Source of the DNA: Cololabis saira
Taxonomy: Eukaryota > Chordata > Actinopteri > Beloniformes > Belonidae
Direction: 5' to 3'
Length of the DNA stretch: 64,000 nt
Assembly (NCBI RefSeq): GCF_033807715.1
Contig: NC_084592.1
Coordinates: 25,450,001-25,514,000 of the forward strand
Shown here: piece by piece, positions 11,376-27,960 of the stretch
How positions within the stretch are numbered: the first letter of the stretch is position 1
How the letters are laid out: each line of letters starts with the position of its first letter
The notes under the pieces: generated by a model
The model's database searches: none
What the model saw: only the letters and a program-made list of their open reading frames with translations
What the model was told of the DNA's origin: nothing
Made by a program: the position numbers and the translations under genes

Positions 11376-13950
11376 GTGTAAAGAGGACAAGTGCAAGTTT
11401 CAATCCTCAGGATGCTGAAATAAAGGTGCCAAAAAGTTGAAATCCAACCCTCTTGTTAAAAACATTCTATTTTTAATTTGAATATGTGAAATGTTTGTTT
11501 CGGTCACACATGGAATCCTGCTAGAGTGTTATTGGGCTCAGGTGTGTTCAGGCACAGAGGAGTGGAGGAAATGCAGCAGATAAAATACAGATAGGTGTGA
11601 GGACAGAATGACAAAAGGGGAGGCTAATGTTATAAAGGAGGAAGTACTCAATATGGAGACTGATGGAGTGCAGGTGTGAGAATGTGATGGGGGGAAAAAG
11701 ATGACATGAAAGTGAGAGGAAATAGATTAACGAAATGATGGGAGAGAGGATTAGGAGATGAAAATCTGGAGGGACCAGTGTGGGAGTTACAGTAGGGATA
11801 AATTGGAGGGATCGACAGGCAAATGTACATGGAAGTAAATGAAAGAGAAAAGAGCAGGTGAATGAGTGAGACGGACGGGGTTGCTGATGGACGAGGGAGC
11901 CGGAGAGAGACAGAGGGTGGAAACCATGTATTAAGTCAATGAGATAATGATGTATCAACCTGTGACCAAGCTGTGAAAATGTCTTTCATCATCACGAAAG
12001 TGTCCTCTCCCTGACCCCCTTCAGGTGAAAATTAAAATGGTGGGGACTCGATGGAAAGACTGTTTCAATTTACTTGTAAGTGGAGTAACATTGATTCTGG
12101 GTTGAAAGCAGAGCCTGGAGGCTTCCAGACACGAGAGAGCGGTCTGTAGCCCCCACCCTCCTGCCTGCATTTTCCCTCACCTTTAGTATCTGCATCTGTA
12201 CATTGATTTTGTGTATTTAAATACAAGATTCTCAATAATTTAACCTAATAGTCTGCCTTTACTGTATAATAAATGTATCACTACAACAAAAGAGTAAGGA
12301 CTGCGTCTGTGCTCAATAATTACAGTGTGAAACCATTAGAATATTTTTAACAGCACACCACCACTGCCACAGGTAAGATCCCTGAACTGATAACATCATC
12401 ATCATTTCAGTGATGAGTGTGACAAGAGAGAGAGGGCATCATTCTGGTGTTAATGTAAGTGGAGAATAGATTCAAGAAAAATATATAATCCTTTTTTTTT
12501 TCCATCAACCAGGTGCCGGTGCTAAGATAATACAATGCCAGGTTGGATTTGTCTGCAATGGTTTGAGTAATGGAACTGTTTCAGTACAGTTTCTGAGAGA
12601 ATAAATCAATTAGTTTTACCCAAAAAACACTAGCTTACAGTAATTTATATATACGATTTACATACAGTATGACTGAATGCAAACACGGACCAGGGCTCCG
12701 GGGAGCCATGATCTGGTCCTAAAGTGTGTTGTCAGTGCTGTAACCCAGCATGAAAGTTTAGCCTGTAGCAGAGCTGAGCTGTGCTTTGAGAACCGGGGCA
12801 GGAAGGTGAAAGACAAACACACATGCTGTATTGCAAGTAAATAATAGGAATTAATGGGAAAAACTGAGAATTACACAGAATGAAAAAAAAAAAGAAAAAG
12901 AAGGGATCAACACATACAAAAGGATATCAAATATTAAAACTTAGCCCCCCTTAGGAAGTTTCTGAGGTGAATAAGCAGCAACCTTTTCTGTACGTTGCAT
13001 CACTTTTGAGGATTTTAGCTTTTCGTGTCAAATCAGGGAAGTCAAATTTCCAACCGGAAAAACCGTGAGACTCCCCTTCCACAGGCATACCTGTGCGACA
13101 CATGCGAATGCTAAAAAAAAATAAATAAATAAAAAAAAGGAATAAAAATGTGACATGTATTGACTTATGCTAGGCCGAAGACGGTATTGATTTCCCCGTC
13201 AGAGATCCAGAGACAGAGACGTAAAGTGACAGAAGAGAAGGGGGGGCACGTTAAGTCACTAACCACATTCCAGGCCACATTACTGGTTTTATAAACCTCT
13301 CCTGATCCATTAGATATTTTTCCTCAAAACAGATATTATATCATGACATTTCATCTAAATATTTTGCAATATAGTTCATTCACACTGATTTCAGGGTAAG
13401 ATGTAAAAAATGTTGTAGTTAGTCTTTCTTTTTGCAGCAGCAGCAGTGGTTCTCCACGTTGCGCTTCAGCATTTATTTTGACACCTGACTTGTGCACTTG
13501 CACTTAAGTGTGTCTGAAGCGCAGAGAGAGGTGTTATGTTCACCTTGGTCAAGCACAGCGGGGTTAATGGCAACCACACCAGCAGGTGACTTGATGATGC
13601 AATTACTGTCCAGATAAAGCTGAAGTCTGAATCCCCACAGGCTTTGTGTCAGAGCAGTCGTGCACCTACCGCAGGTTTGGACCATCTTTCCTTTTCCTTT
13701 CTGTTTTCTTTGACCACTGTAGGAAAAATTCATATTATGAATGTTCAGATTTTTATATTTTCATACAAATTATGAATAATAATGATGATGATCCAACAGT
13801 GAATGTAGAAAAACAGTACTCTGGTGCAACTACGTGCATTATGACTTCATTGTAAATATTGGCATTAGCAAAAATTGTTTAAGCTACCTACAAATCTACA
13901 AGAAATATGGCTAGTTCTGCAAAAACATTTTTATATCTAAGAATCGCAAC
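11376..13950. other. Non-coding, nothing recognised
   Basis: Contains a purine-rich tract on the + strand (about 11530-11930) that creates a serine/leucine-rich chance frame on the other strand, and several A/T runs. No gene or element was supported. Confidence 0.45.
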
Positions 13951-13958
13951 AGAAAGAC

Positions 13959-14221
13959 CTACGGAAGAGTATAAGGGCCATGCAGGAGAAAAAATATTTT
14001 TTTTTATTGTGCACTTCGAGAAAAAAGTCGACGAAAAGTCGAGAATAATGTTGAAATACAATTTCAAGAATAAAGTCGAAATTTTGCCTTTTTTCTCAAC
14101 ATTTCAACTTTATTCACGAAATTTCGACTTTTTTCTCAAAGTACATAATGAAAAAAAAATCTTCCTCCTCTAAAATATTATTTTTATTTTTCTCCTGCCT
14201 GGCCCTAATACTCTTCCGTAG
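13959..14221. mobile_element. Palindromic AGTCGAAA-type MITE
   Basis: Terminal inverted repeats begin CTACGGAAGAGTAT and continue GGGCCAKGCAGGAGAAAAA on both sides, over 30 bases each. AGAC stands directly outside both ends (13955-13958 and 14222-14225), a possible 4-bp target duplication. The centre consists of alternating GTCGAAAT and ATTTCGAC words that can fold on themselves. A longer relative is at 60005-60440. Confidence 0.8.
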
Positions 14222-16605
14222 AGACCTAAGTTTATCATCATGTTAACTCTTTTTTTAATATATATATATTTTTCTTTGACTTTTTTTATGAGAGGAGGTG
14301 CTGCAGGCAGTGATGTAATGGGGCAAAAACCAAAGTTAATCCATCTACTGTAACAACCTGATTTATGCGGCTGACCATACACAGGCTGACGGCGACTCGG
14401 TCACCCCACTCGTTCCCACAGATTTTGTCAACAAAACTTGTTTTTTTAAGGGAACTGAGGCACAACCACAAAATACAAGTACTTGTGTTTGAAAATGGAA
14501 AAAACAGCGGAGCAGCTGTTGTTGAATATTTACAGCGTTTCCTCTTCGCTTTACAGCAAAGATGCATTTCTTGCTTTCCCATGGATTGTAGGTATTGGAT
14601 GTATTTTAAAACGTAATTCTTGACTATTACACCTTATAAACCTTGTAAATTGTTATATAATAACACCAAAAAAGGTGCAGTTCTCTTCTATTCAAACCGA
14701 TTCTGGAATTGAATTGAACTGAATTAAAGTGAATTGGAAAAAAATGCAGTAAGTAATAGTTTGATTGTTACCTGAATCAAAGCTCACATTCCCATTTAAC
14801 TCGGCCTCCCTATAATTCCTTTTTCTTACGGCTACGTGAGAATATATCTTGACTTCATGCTCAAGTTTAACTTCCAGGTGAATTACTCTGTTGCATTGGT
14901 ACGGGTTTGAATAGTCCACCCTTCACCTAATTAGAGCCCTGTGAGACCTCCTGGGTGGCTGGCTGGGAACAGTAACCTGTAATATTAACACAGCCGACTC
15001 ATGTGAGGAGCGGGTGCGAGGGGAGCACTGAATAAATTTCACACAGCAGGTGGGGACTTTTACTGTTATTACCTGTGGGCCCTTGTGCAGACAGATGCCT
15101 TCTCAGTTGGGGGCATTCATGTGAGCAACACACACCTACACATGCCAGGGTACACTTTTCTCTTCAGCATTCATACATGTGTTTGCAAGGCCGACTTGAT
15201 TCTTAGACATTATACACACAGCAAAAATACATACATGTATCTTACGTGGGTAGAATGCAGAACGCCAACAGCCATAAATCAGCACACAGTAAAAATAAAA
15301 TGACGGATTAATTAGTCTTCAAGGTCATTGGAGGTCAAACACCAGCGATATCAGTCCACCAGAACGTCTGTATCCAGAGGGAGCAGCATATATAGAGGCC
15401 ACTTTTTACCACTTCAGTCCAGGCGGTAGGGATAGATAAAAGGCAGTCTTCACTTTTGGAGCAAAGACAATGACATTCTCCCCTTTTATGAATGATTTAG
15501 GTCTGCAGATCAGGTGGAGGCAGACCTGGAATAGCTTTGTAGATACAAATGTGCCAATGGCTGAGTCCACACAAGGACAAAACTGGCCATCCATTTTGAG
15601 GGTATTATGTGCAATGGTATATGATGGTTTCAAATAATTGTGATGACTCTCAGCCCACCAATGGCCACTGGAGGTAATACATGTAGAAATATCGGAAATA
15701 ATCCTAATTAACACCTTGATCTCTGATGATGCATATTTTATACATACTTTTCTGAGACCGCTACACTACCCCAGAATCAAAATAATAAAAACAAAAAACA
15801 AATATGAATTAATACAATTAAGATAATTATAAAAAATTAATCAAATGAAAAAAAAATAAAAAAATTACACAATGTATTTATGGAGTCACAAAAAAAACTG
15901 CTAAAGACAGATTTGGGAGTGTTTGGGTTTTTTTTTTATAAAACACTTAAATATAAAATATACATATAATTGTATGTGTGTTATTCAAGGGGTTTACTGT
16001 AAATTACATAAAAATAATCTACTAAAATTATGGCAAAAATGTTTTTTAGATCCAAATAATAGACAAAAATTGATTCTGAAGAGAAAAAAGTATTTATACA
16101 TAAAATACTGAATAAATCTCAAATCCATAAAAGGCGCTGGAAGGCGGAGAGGTTTTTTGTTGCATTTCATTATATCATGCATTTTGTTATGTTGGCTTTA
16201 GGAAAAATGAGTCAGACAAGATACTATATAAGGCAAAAATGAAATGTCGTATCTGACAGAACCGATCAATCTCTTATCAATAATAAAGTCTGATAAAATA
16301 GGTGACATGTTCATCTGAGCAGTAAAGTCCGCTGGTACAACTCTTCAGTTGTCAAATTGAAATATTCAAGCATCTAAAAAGGTCCCATCAATTGAAAAGA
16401 TATATTGTATTTAAACAAATTAGCATGTGTTTAATGATTGCCTTTACTTTGATATAATTTGATATTTATAGTTATTTCGAGAAAGAAAAAATATCTTGGT
16501 TTGGTTAAATGAAAACGATGTGTAAAATAAATATGATTCAACTTAGTTGTATTTTATTATATCTCTCTAATTTAAGGCAACACAACAAATTTTTTGTAAT
16601 GTTTA
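14222..16605. other. Non-coding, nothing recognised
   Basis: AT-rich, with a very A/T-rich section at 15770-16100. No exon, RNA gene or clear transposon end was seen. Confidence 0.45.
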
Positions 16606-17135
16606 GCTAAGAGGTTAAGCTGGTTTTACTACGCTGTCCAGGATTTACTCTCGTTTGGTCTCTTACTCGGTCGGGCTCTCATTCTCTCATCTGTCATTAC
16701 GTTGTTGAATCACCCCTCCCATGATGTCCCCGGGAGATCTGTGAACTAGTTTGATGTGTAACATGCGATGCACGGTTATTATAAGAGACAACAGGCGTGG
16801 GAGTCCGGCATTACTTTGACTGAAATTCACCTAATGTGGTTCAAAAAAAGAGCCGTCATGGATGTGAAATTAAACAATACAAACCAAAGCGGGGATTTGA
16901 ACCAGGCTGTAAATATGTCTAATGAAAACCGCTTAAAAACAGGGGATTATTTTCACTCTTAGGACATGTTATTGACGTATTAATATAGCTACAGTCATTT
17001 GTCAATTTGAGAAATATCTTTTTAAGGTAAACCGAACATAAAAAAAAATTATTTGTGCAATAAATTGTGATTTTTTTTTGTAAATTAAATTTGAATTGCG
17101 ATTAAAAACTTTTGATCGATTGACAGCTCCAATTG
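16606..17135. mobile_element. Probable non-autonomous hAT fragment
   Basis: The right end reads TTGCGATTAAAAACTTTTGATCGATTGACAGCTCC in pieces, resembling the GCGATTAA...ATCGATTGACAGC ends of fish hAT elements. The interior is non-coding. The left terminus and target duplication were not identified, so the start is approximate. Confidence 0.45.
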
Positions 17136-17190
17136 TATATATGTGCATATGTAAAAAAATAAATAACTAAATATATATATATATATATTT

Positions 17191-21020
<3,830 letters not shown>

Positions 21021-21375
21021 CCCTGCCAGGATACCTACCCCCTGCTATCTTTGAGAAAGAAAGATTTTCAGCCACAAAATCCATTCCATTTATCAGTATC
21101 AGCTCTCTAACAGTCTTCCCAAAAGTATTTGATGCTGGGATGAATACAAACACATATTCCAGGAGGCTTGCTTTTTATGGAAAATCCCCCTGCCAGATAT
21201 GCACCCCCTGCTACCTTTTACTAGAAAAGAGCTAACAGCCACGAAACTCTCCCCACCAATTAGTATCAGTCCTCAAACAACCGTCCTACAAGTATTTGAT
21301 GCTGGGACAAACACTTGCAGGGTGCTCTTGGTGTGGAAAGATAGCCTGCCAGGATATGCAGCCCCTCCTGTCTCC
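21021..21375 (+). repeat. Tandem repeat, period about 160-167 bp
   Basis: Two diverged full units (from 21021 and 21188) and the start of a third (from about 21344). Each begins CCCTGCCAGGATA-like, then has CCCCCTGCTA, an AGCCACRAAA word, ATCAGTATCAG and GTATTTGATGCTGGGA. The interval is 167 then about 158 bases. The units are non-coding in all frames. Confidence 0.8.
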
Positions 21376-22149
21376 GTATTGGCATGGCTATGATTAGCAA
21401 TAAGAATGAAACATATAAATGCAAAATTAGCCCAAATTGTTATTTAGGTAAATAAGTACACGTAATAGCTAACTTACGTAACAATGACATAGAATTGTGA
21501 CACTGAAATAACATAAAATTAAAATAAAACAAGTAGGATGTAACTTAATCTGGTTATGAAATTAATTAATCTCCTAATTATCATTAATTGTTTCATAAAT
21601 TAATTTCTCATGGGGATTAATAAAGCAGTTTTTAATTGCACAAAAAAAAGAAAATTCAGAAGCTACACTCATAAAATAGGATGTTACCCAGGTTTCAATT
21701 TTTTTGACCAGTACAGTGGATCCCTTCTTTTGAAAAAAAAATGCCTAAACAAAACTGACACATCTTGCCTCACTGCTATACCTTCAATCCATTTATCCAT
21801 CCATCTTTAGGGTTGCTGGCGTCTGCTGATGCTTTATCCAGTAATGTTCAGGCAAAATAAAGGGTAACACTCCAGACAGGTCATTAATCCATCGCAGGGC
21901 AATGCACAATTAAGGTATTCATCCATATTCAATAGTAATTTTCGCCTTACATGTGATTTGTGGTTCTGTAAAGCAACTACACATGTATCCTATGTATAAG
22001 ACCTACACCCTTTATTCTTGTCCATTGCTGTTTGTGTCGCTCTGTTTTACACCTCTAAACACTAGGTGGCAGATGTTTGTTTTGCATCCTTTTGTTTACT
22101 TCCTTTATGCAGCTCAGATATAACAAATAAGCAGGTGTAGCATATCCTT
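21376..22149. other. Non-coding, nothing recognised
   Basis: AT-rich sequence without a supported gene or element. Confidence 0.45.
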
Positions 22150-22740
22150 TGTTAGATGGAGCCAAGCGCCAGCCATCTAACTTCCAGGATGAGTCTCATG
22201 CAGAAGTAAGATTTGTTGCAGTTCCTCGACTGGCCATTGGAGGGTGGCTCCAAAAGCGAGTCAATGTCCATTAACTCCCATTTTAAAATGTCCAAGAGTA
22301 CAGCTGAAATAAACATATTTGAAGCCTGTTTTAAATCTTTGATTTCCCATCCATGACAACTCTGAGGGAGGTGATTTTTTTTGTACCTCATCAGGAGAAT
22401 TATATAAAGCAATACATTTATTTCTAATATGACTGACTGTCAGCTCAGCTAATGGCTAGCCATTTTCACTTCACCTCATCCATAATTGTCATTATACCAT
22501 CCTTAACAAGGCAATAGGTAGTTTTTAGTAATTGCTGGCTAAACAGCAATTTTTAATTTGACCATTAAGTCAACATGTGTAATGGCATATTCCATTATAC
22601 TGTATATTGGCATGTTCCCCTCACCTTCCTGGGCAACATGGCAGCATGCCATACTAAGAAAAAGAGGCTTCAGAACCTCTCTTCATAAACCAATGGGTCA
22701 TGTGACTTAATGGCCTGTCAATGGTTTTACAGTATATGGT
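22150..22740. repeat. Fish interspersed repeat
   Basis: The order TGGCCATTGGAGGGTGGCTCC, ATTTTAAAATGTCC, GAAATAAACAT, CATGACAACTCTGAGGG, and finally ACCAATGGGTCATGTGAC ... TACAGTATATGG matches a repeat I know as common in percomorph genomes. The last part is shared with 6865-6973. The element has no open frame. Class not assigned. Confidence 0.55.
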
Positions 22741-23399
22741 TGGAGCTGATAACTGTTAAGAAACCATAATGTTTACTGACACGGCAGCAATCTAACTTTC
22801 TACCCGGCTTGAAAATGAAGATGGAAAGGTAGTAGCAGGAAATATGCAAGAGGAAATACAAAACAAACCAATCACATTTGTTATGGTCCCTGTCGATTTG
22901 ACGTTTAGTTACTGCACATTTAGGGAGGGTGCACCTTGGGCTAATGCGGTGGCGACAAGAAGGGTTCCCTGCTATGGTGGATATTCATCATGAATTTAAC
23001 GAAGAAGCAAAAAGATTGTCTACAAAAAGAAAAAAAATATACAACCTTATATACTTTCCTAATATCTATTGAGACCACTAAGATGGTTTAAAATCAATTT
23101 AGAAAGAGTATGTGTATACTTTCAGTCAGCAATAAAAAGATGAATTATCCAGTATGGGGTTGTATCGTGGTGTTTCAACTCTCCAGGATTGCGGCTTTAA
23201 AACCTGGGCCATCTGTGCCAAGGTCTAATGTGAAGCAGCTTGTCGTAAACTCTTTGTTGGCCTCACAGCCTGAGAACCATGATGCTAATAACATCGCTGT
23301 TGTTAAAATTTACTATGTTTCTACTCGCCAGAGACATAGCCCTCATTGATCAAAGTAAATCAACTCTCACCAAACCGTAAAAACATCATCTCGAAGTGA
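22741..23399. other. Non-coding, nothing recognised
   Basis: No supported exon, RNA gene or element. Confidence 0.45.
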
Positions 23400-23760
23400 T
23401 TGTGCTAATGATCTTCCCGAGCTGACGAGACCCACTGTCTGTAGGGGTGCTGCTGCTGTATCAAAGCCATGCTGTCTGTCTCCTCCCCCCCCTCTCTCCA
23501 TGGCCTCCTCACACTTCATCTAATAATGGGAATTTACTGCTGCTCTTTTTTTTCTTGCTCACTTGGCGAGATAAACAGCCTGATGAATCAGGGGTAATGC
23601 ACAGGCTTACGGGCACAGACAGCACGCAGCCCACAGTAAATATCTGCAGACAGGATCGGATTTCGGCATTAGCAGTGGGGAGATGCATTTATTTGCCTCT
23701 CACCAGACTCATAACGGCACTGAGCTTCAATTACCACGTCTGAGAGGTGCAGATAATACA
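23400..23760. promoter_or_regulatory. Candidate conserved non-coding element
   Basis: Repeat-free block with balanced base composition (more GC than the flanks), words such as GATAAACAGCCTGATGAATC and TTCAATTACCACG, and no coding frame. It resembles ancient enhancer sequence. This is inference from composition alone. Confidence 0.25.
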
Positions 23761-24584
23761 TGCAAACGGCACCACTCCCAACCATTACCAGCACATACAG
23801 TATATACAGTTTGCTTTTCACACTGTGTGTCTGAACTCCACTTCATTGAACAATGTTGGTAACAGGCACTGTTCAGTGGAGTGATTATTTTCTGAATGAC
23901 GAGTGAATGTGTGCATTTGTCTTACTGTGTGGCCATTGGATGGTGTCCGTTTTTGTTTGTTGCATGGGAATCTGTCGATAAATATTTGAAGTTACATAGA
24001 CAAAACTTTTTGTGAATTGGTAGTAAATTTCACACCATTCGAAATGACTCTACACCAGGAGTAAGCAATTTTGATGTTCCAAATTGGACACTTATCCCCT
24101 CACATTTATCATTTTGAGGATAAAGGTGCTTTCACATTGACATTTAAGTGGTCGTGCTGTACACTTCAAATGCCAGGATGGTGCACCTATAATGGTCAAA
24201 AAATTGAGTCTTGAATTCTGGACACTTCGTGTTCGTGTCAATGTGGACTAAGTGAAAAGGACACTGGTTGGTCACATTTTTTTGTGAAAAAAAAGAGGAT
24301 GGGAGTCCGTCTTTGGCCCTAAGGATGGTGGAACTTAAATCTCTTTTAAAATGGACAGACAAAGAAATGACAAAATTTGGAATTTCAAATTGACTAAAAG
24401 TCAGATCTTGGTGGCAACTCATGCACCACGTGTAAAAACTCTGTATGTTTTGCAATGTGCTACAGTACTGTATGTAGCGTAGCATGAGTCAGCATGTTTT
24501 AATATATCATTTTGTATAGATTTTTATTATATTTTTATATATACACATACATACATGTGTATATATATAAGTGTATATACACAT

Positions 24585-24752
<168 letters not shown>

Positions 24753-24914
24753 CTATTCCAGTATTAGCAAAATTAGGTTTCACAACGAATGTAATATCCA
24801 CAACATAAAACAAAGTTGTTCAATTCCTTTCTTCTTAGTAACATCAAGTAACTGTGATGTTGATGTTCAACATCTTGCTACAGTATGTCAGAATGAAGAT
24901 AAAGAACATTTAAT

Positions 24915-25050
24915 TTAATATATATGTCATTCTCATCTGAAAATGGTTGGGGATGGGATTTAAAAGACACCATTATTAAATACATATATATTAAATGAAT
25001 GTATATGATTTCCAAAAATCATATACATGAATTTAATATATATGTTTTGC
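24915..25050. repeat. AT-rich imperfect palindrome
   Basis: ACATATATATTAAATGAATG (about 24980-25000) is mirrored by the inverse CATGAATTTAATATATATGT (about 25026-25045) around a short centre, and a third partial arm TTAATTTAATATATATGTC starts at 24911. An (AAAG)n run follows at 25090-25112. It is probably a decayed fold-back element. Confidence 0.55.
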
Positions 25051-25112
25051 CGTTTTTGTTTCTGAAGTGGGTGACCAAAATAAACAATAAAAGAAAGAAA
25101 GAAAGAAAGAAG

Positions 25113-26364
25113 TGAATGCAATCCCATAAAAAAGCACGGCAGGGACTACATTAATATGGCACCATTTCTAAGAATGTGACACTACTACATTTTGCAAATT
25201 TGGGCTAATTCACCTAATAACTAAAGACTTATTTGAGAAGAATATGATTTTGAAAATACCTTTCTTAAATCATTTCAGTATGAGTTCAAGGTACCATGTT
25301 AAAGGACATATGTTATGACCTTTTATTCAGAAGCTGAAACAATTACATGAGGGCTTATTACAAATATCTGTCATGCTCAAATTACCACAGAGATAAAACA
25401 CAACAGATTTTTGTTCAAACTGGTTTTGACAGACCAGCCGGTGTTGGGTGGTGGAGTCAGACATTCAACTCTAGCCCACTCTCACATCTGCAGTGTGCCT
25501 GTGTTGATATCAGTGTTACAGCTTTGTGTCATCTACTTCTGAGGAATAGCTAAAGCAGGATGGTGTAAAGGTATCTGGAGACAATTATGGACACACTGAT
25601 AATTAAAATTGCTTGAATGACCAGAAAACTGCCCAAACATCTGCTTTTGTAGAAGTCTGCAGTCCTGATGATGATCAGTTCATTGAAGACTGATGATGAG
25701 CAACTTACCTTCTGCAATCCCATGGAAGCAGCCAGGGGATATGTAGCATTGCCCAAATTATTATTTTTCTTCTTCTTCATTCTTTTGTGGCACTGTGAAA
25801 AAAAGTTACATGTTGTTCATTTGAGGTAGCGTTTGCATAATATTAACCAAAGTGCTTCACAAAACAAAGATAAAACACAATAAAAGTAAAATAACTTAAA
25901 ATGGTGATTCAAGTTAATCTGACAGCGCCTTTAAATTGAAACATTAAAATGATAAAACCATACAAAACTACTACTACTAGGAAACAATATGATCATATGA
26001 TTTTATTGTGATTTTATAGTAAAAACTTTATGCTGTGATTGGTCAAGCAAAGGGCTGTTCCTGTGAGTGACTGAGTGAATTTGTCCTTGTCTGGAATTCC
26101 TGACGTTCAAAAGGCAGTTTTTCTTTTCTGCACAAACAATTTACAACATTTTTAAAAAGTAATAAAAAAAAGGTTGAAAATGGTGGCACAACTAAAGAGG
26201 GACCAAGACCCTCAGTGAGCGTTCCTGCTTTTAGTCAAAAGCAAGAACATATTGTACCACATGACTTTACTGTGCACCCAGTTGGATGCAAGAAGAAAAT
26301 ATTTTATTGTAGTCTGATATGGGTATGTAATGCTCCAAAGCACAGAAAGTGTTTTTACCCCCTC

Positions 26365-26367
<3 letters not shown>
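25113..26367. other. Non-coding, nothing recognised
   Basis: No gene or element termini were supported. Confidence 0.45.

Positions 26368-26439
<72 letters not shown>
26368..26439. repeat. (AT)n microsatellite
   Basis: About 36 AT units. Confidence 0.97.
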
Positions 26440-26441
<2 letters not shown>

Positions 26442-26599
26442 ATCTAAATGCATTTTGGTATATGACTGAATCATTGAATTGACACATAAATGAGCTTAAA
26501 TAACAATAACTGAGTGTTAACATAAAGTACGATATTAATAATAGGAATATGATTGCATTGTCCACAAGGCACAAACTTAAATTCAAGTTAGCTATATTC

Positions 26600-27042
26600 A
26601 AGCTTTTTCAGGACTTTTTTTTAAACTTTCTATGTCTTAAACACATTTGTTTTTGTTTAGTCTGTGGTAGCTGCAACATGTTTGGCATTGAGGTGGTAGC
26701 GGAGGCTGGAAGAGCTCCGGTGATAGACAAATTCTTTCTTGCACAATTTGAACACAACTGTGCTTTTATCCAGGTTTCCACTCTGTAGTTTTTTTAAACT
26801 AAAATTTCCACCCACGGAACCCAGCAACGACTTCCTATCGGTTTCGGTTTCCATTGTTGTTTCTCGTGTTGTGTTCTGTGCATCAGTATTACGGCTAACT
26901 TATACCGGGAACTTGTGCAATGAGAAATGTTCTGCACTGTTTGGAGTGCAAAAGTAAATTGCGATTAAATGCGTTTTTTTTGTTGCGTTATTTTTCTGTA
27001 ATTAATGAATCGTAATTAACGCGATAAAGTCCCAGCCCTAAT
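26600..27042 (-). mobile_element. 5' part of a hAT transposon
   Basis: Read on the minus strand the element starts TAGGGCTGGGACTTTATCGC at about 27042, a hAT-type terminus, and then has a short leader and a start codon at 26854. Only the first about 440 bases are present; the transposase core and other terminus are missing. An (AT)n/(AC)n tract adjoins the terminus at 27043-27085. The left limit is approximate. Confidence 0.65.
26657..26854 (-). pseudogene. BED zinc finger, truncated hAT transposase start
   Basis: The frame begins METETDRKSL, and residues about 36-60 have the BED-finger layout: a Cys in FKLCKKEF, then HRSSSSLRYHLNAKH supplying His residues. BED fingers bind DNA in hAT transposases and their host-domesticated descendants (ZBED). 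The usual Cys-X2-Cys pair is broken here: KLCKKEF has one Cys where two are expected, so the finger is probably inactive. The frame stops after 65 residues, far short of a 600-700-residue transposase. It is a dead fragment, not a host gene. Confidence 0.6.
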
Positions 27043-27085
27043 ATATATATATACACACAAACATACATACATATACACACACACG

Positions 27086-27589
27086 TGTGTATGTGAACAT
27101 CTTGCCTAACTAAAATGACTGGATTAACAGGACCAAGGTGGTAACAGCTTAAAAAAATGACCTGAAAAACTTGATCTTGTGATTTGAGACTAATAAAGTG
27201 TTTGATCAGACTTGAATTTTCTCAAACAGTAAGAGGCCATATTTGAAGCCCTTTGAAGAATGACAGAAAACATTACTTTTTTTTCCAACACTTTACCAAG
27301 CGTTCATTCATTTTCTGATGCCCAATACAACATGGGTCTACTAATAAACTAGTAGCTTAGCCGCAGGACAGCAGTTGCTGCCTGGGTCTATTGTCAGATC
27401 CCTCCCCCTCGTCTGCCCACTGGATGTCAGCCCTGAATTGTGTTTTGATGTTTCTTCAGACCTACAATTGAGCTCCATTCTCAGCAGCCAAAACAGACAT
27501 TTGTCAATTCATATGCATCAGGGCACTTTTTTACCCCCTCCCTCTCATCTCCCGCTACTTTGTATCTCAGCTGCGCCTTTCTCTGCTGC
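27086..27589. other. Non-coding, nothing recognised
   Basis: Unique-looking sequence; the 79-codon frame at 27375-27614 has no recognisable character. Confidence 0.4.
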
Positions 27590-27960
27590 ACTCAGTAGCA
27601 GCAAACCAGTATGAGGATACGAGTGGCCGCGAACCCCCCGCTGCGAGTGGTGTCACATGTGATTACCATTATTTATAAAACTCACTCAGGCTCTGTAGCG
27701 TAGTCGGCCTCTCCCGGCCGTTGTCCCTGCACACTACAGTCAATATTTGCACGCAATCCTGAACTGTTGAGAGTTTCCATGGTGGTGAGAGCCTCCATTA
27801 CATGAAATATTCAGGACGCACGGAGACTCCCATGAGGCCCCGCGCTGGGTTTTTACTCCGATTTGATTATACGACATGATTTTTTCATGAGCTATGACAG
27901 TCCTGTTGAATTAGAGTCAGCTCTGAATCTTTGTGATAGTCACGGAAGCCAGAGAAGAGG
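27590..27960. promoter_or_regulatory. Candidate conserved non-coding element
   Basis: Repeat-free, GC-balanced block with words such as CACATGTGATTACCATTATT, TACATGAAATATTCAGGACG and CGATTTGATTATACGACATG, and CpGs kept in an otherwise CpG-poor area. No frame is open. Regulatory function is inferred. Confidence 0.25.

Noticed and set aside
11548..11958. 136-codon minus frame rich in Ser, Leu, His
   Set aside because: Arises from a purine-rich + strand tract; no domain and no splice signals.
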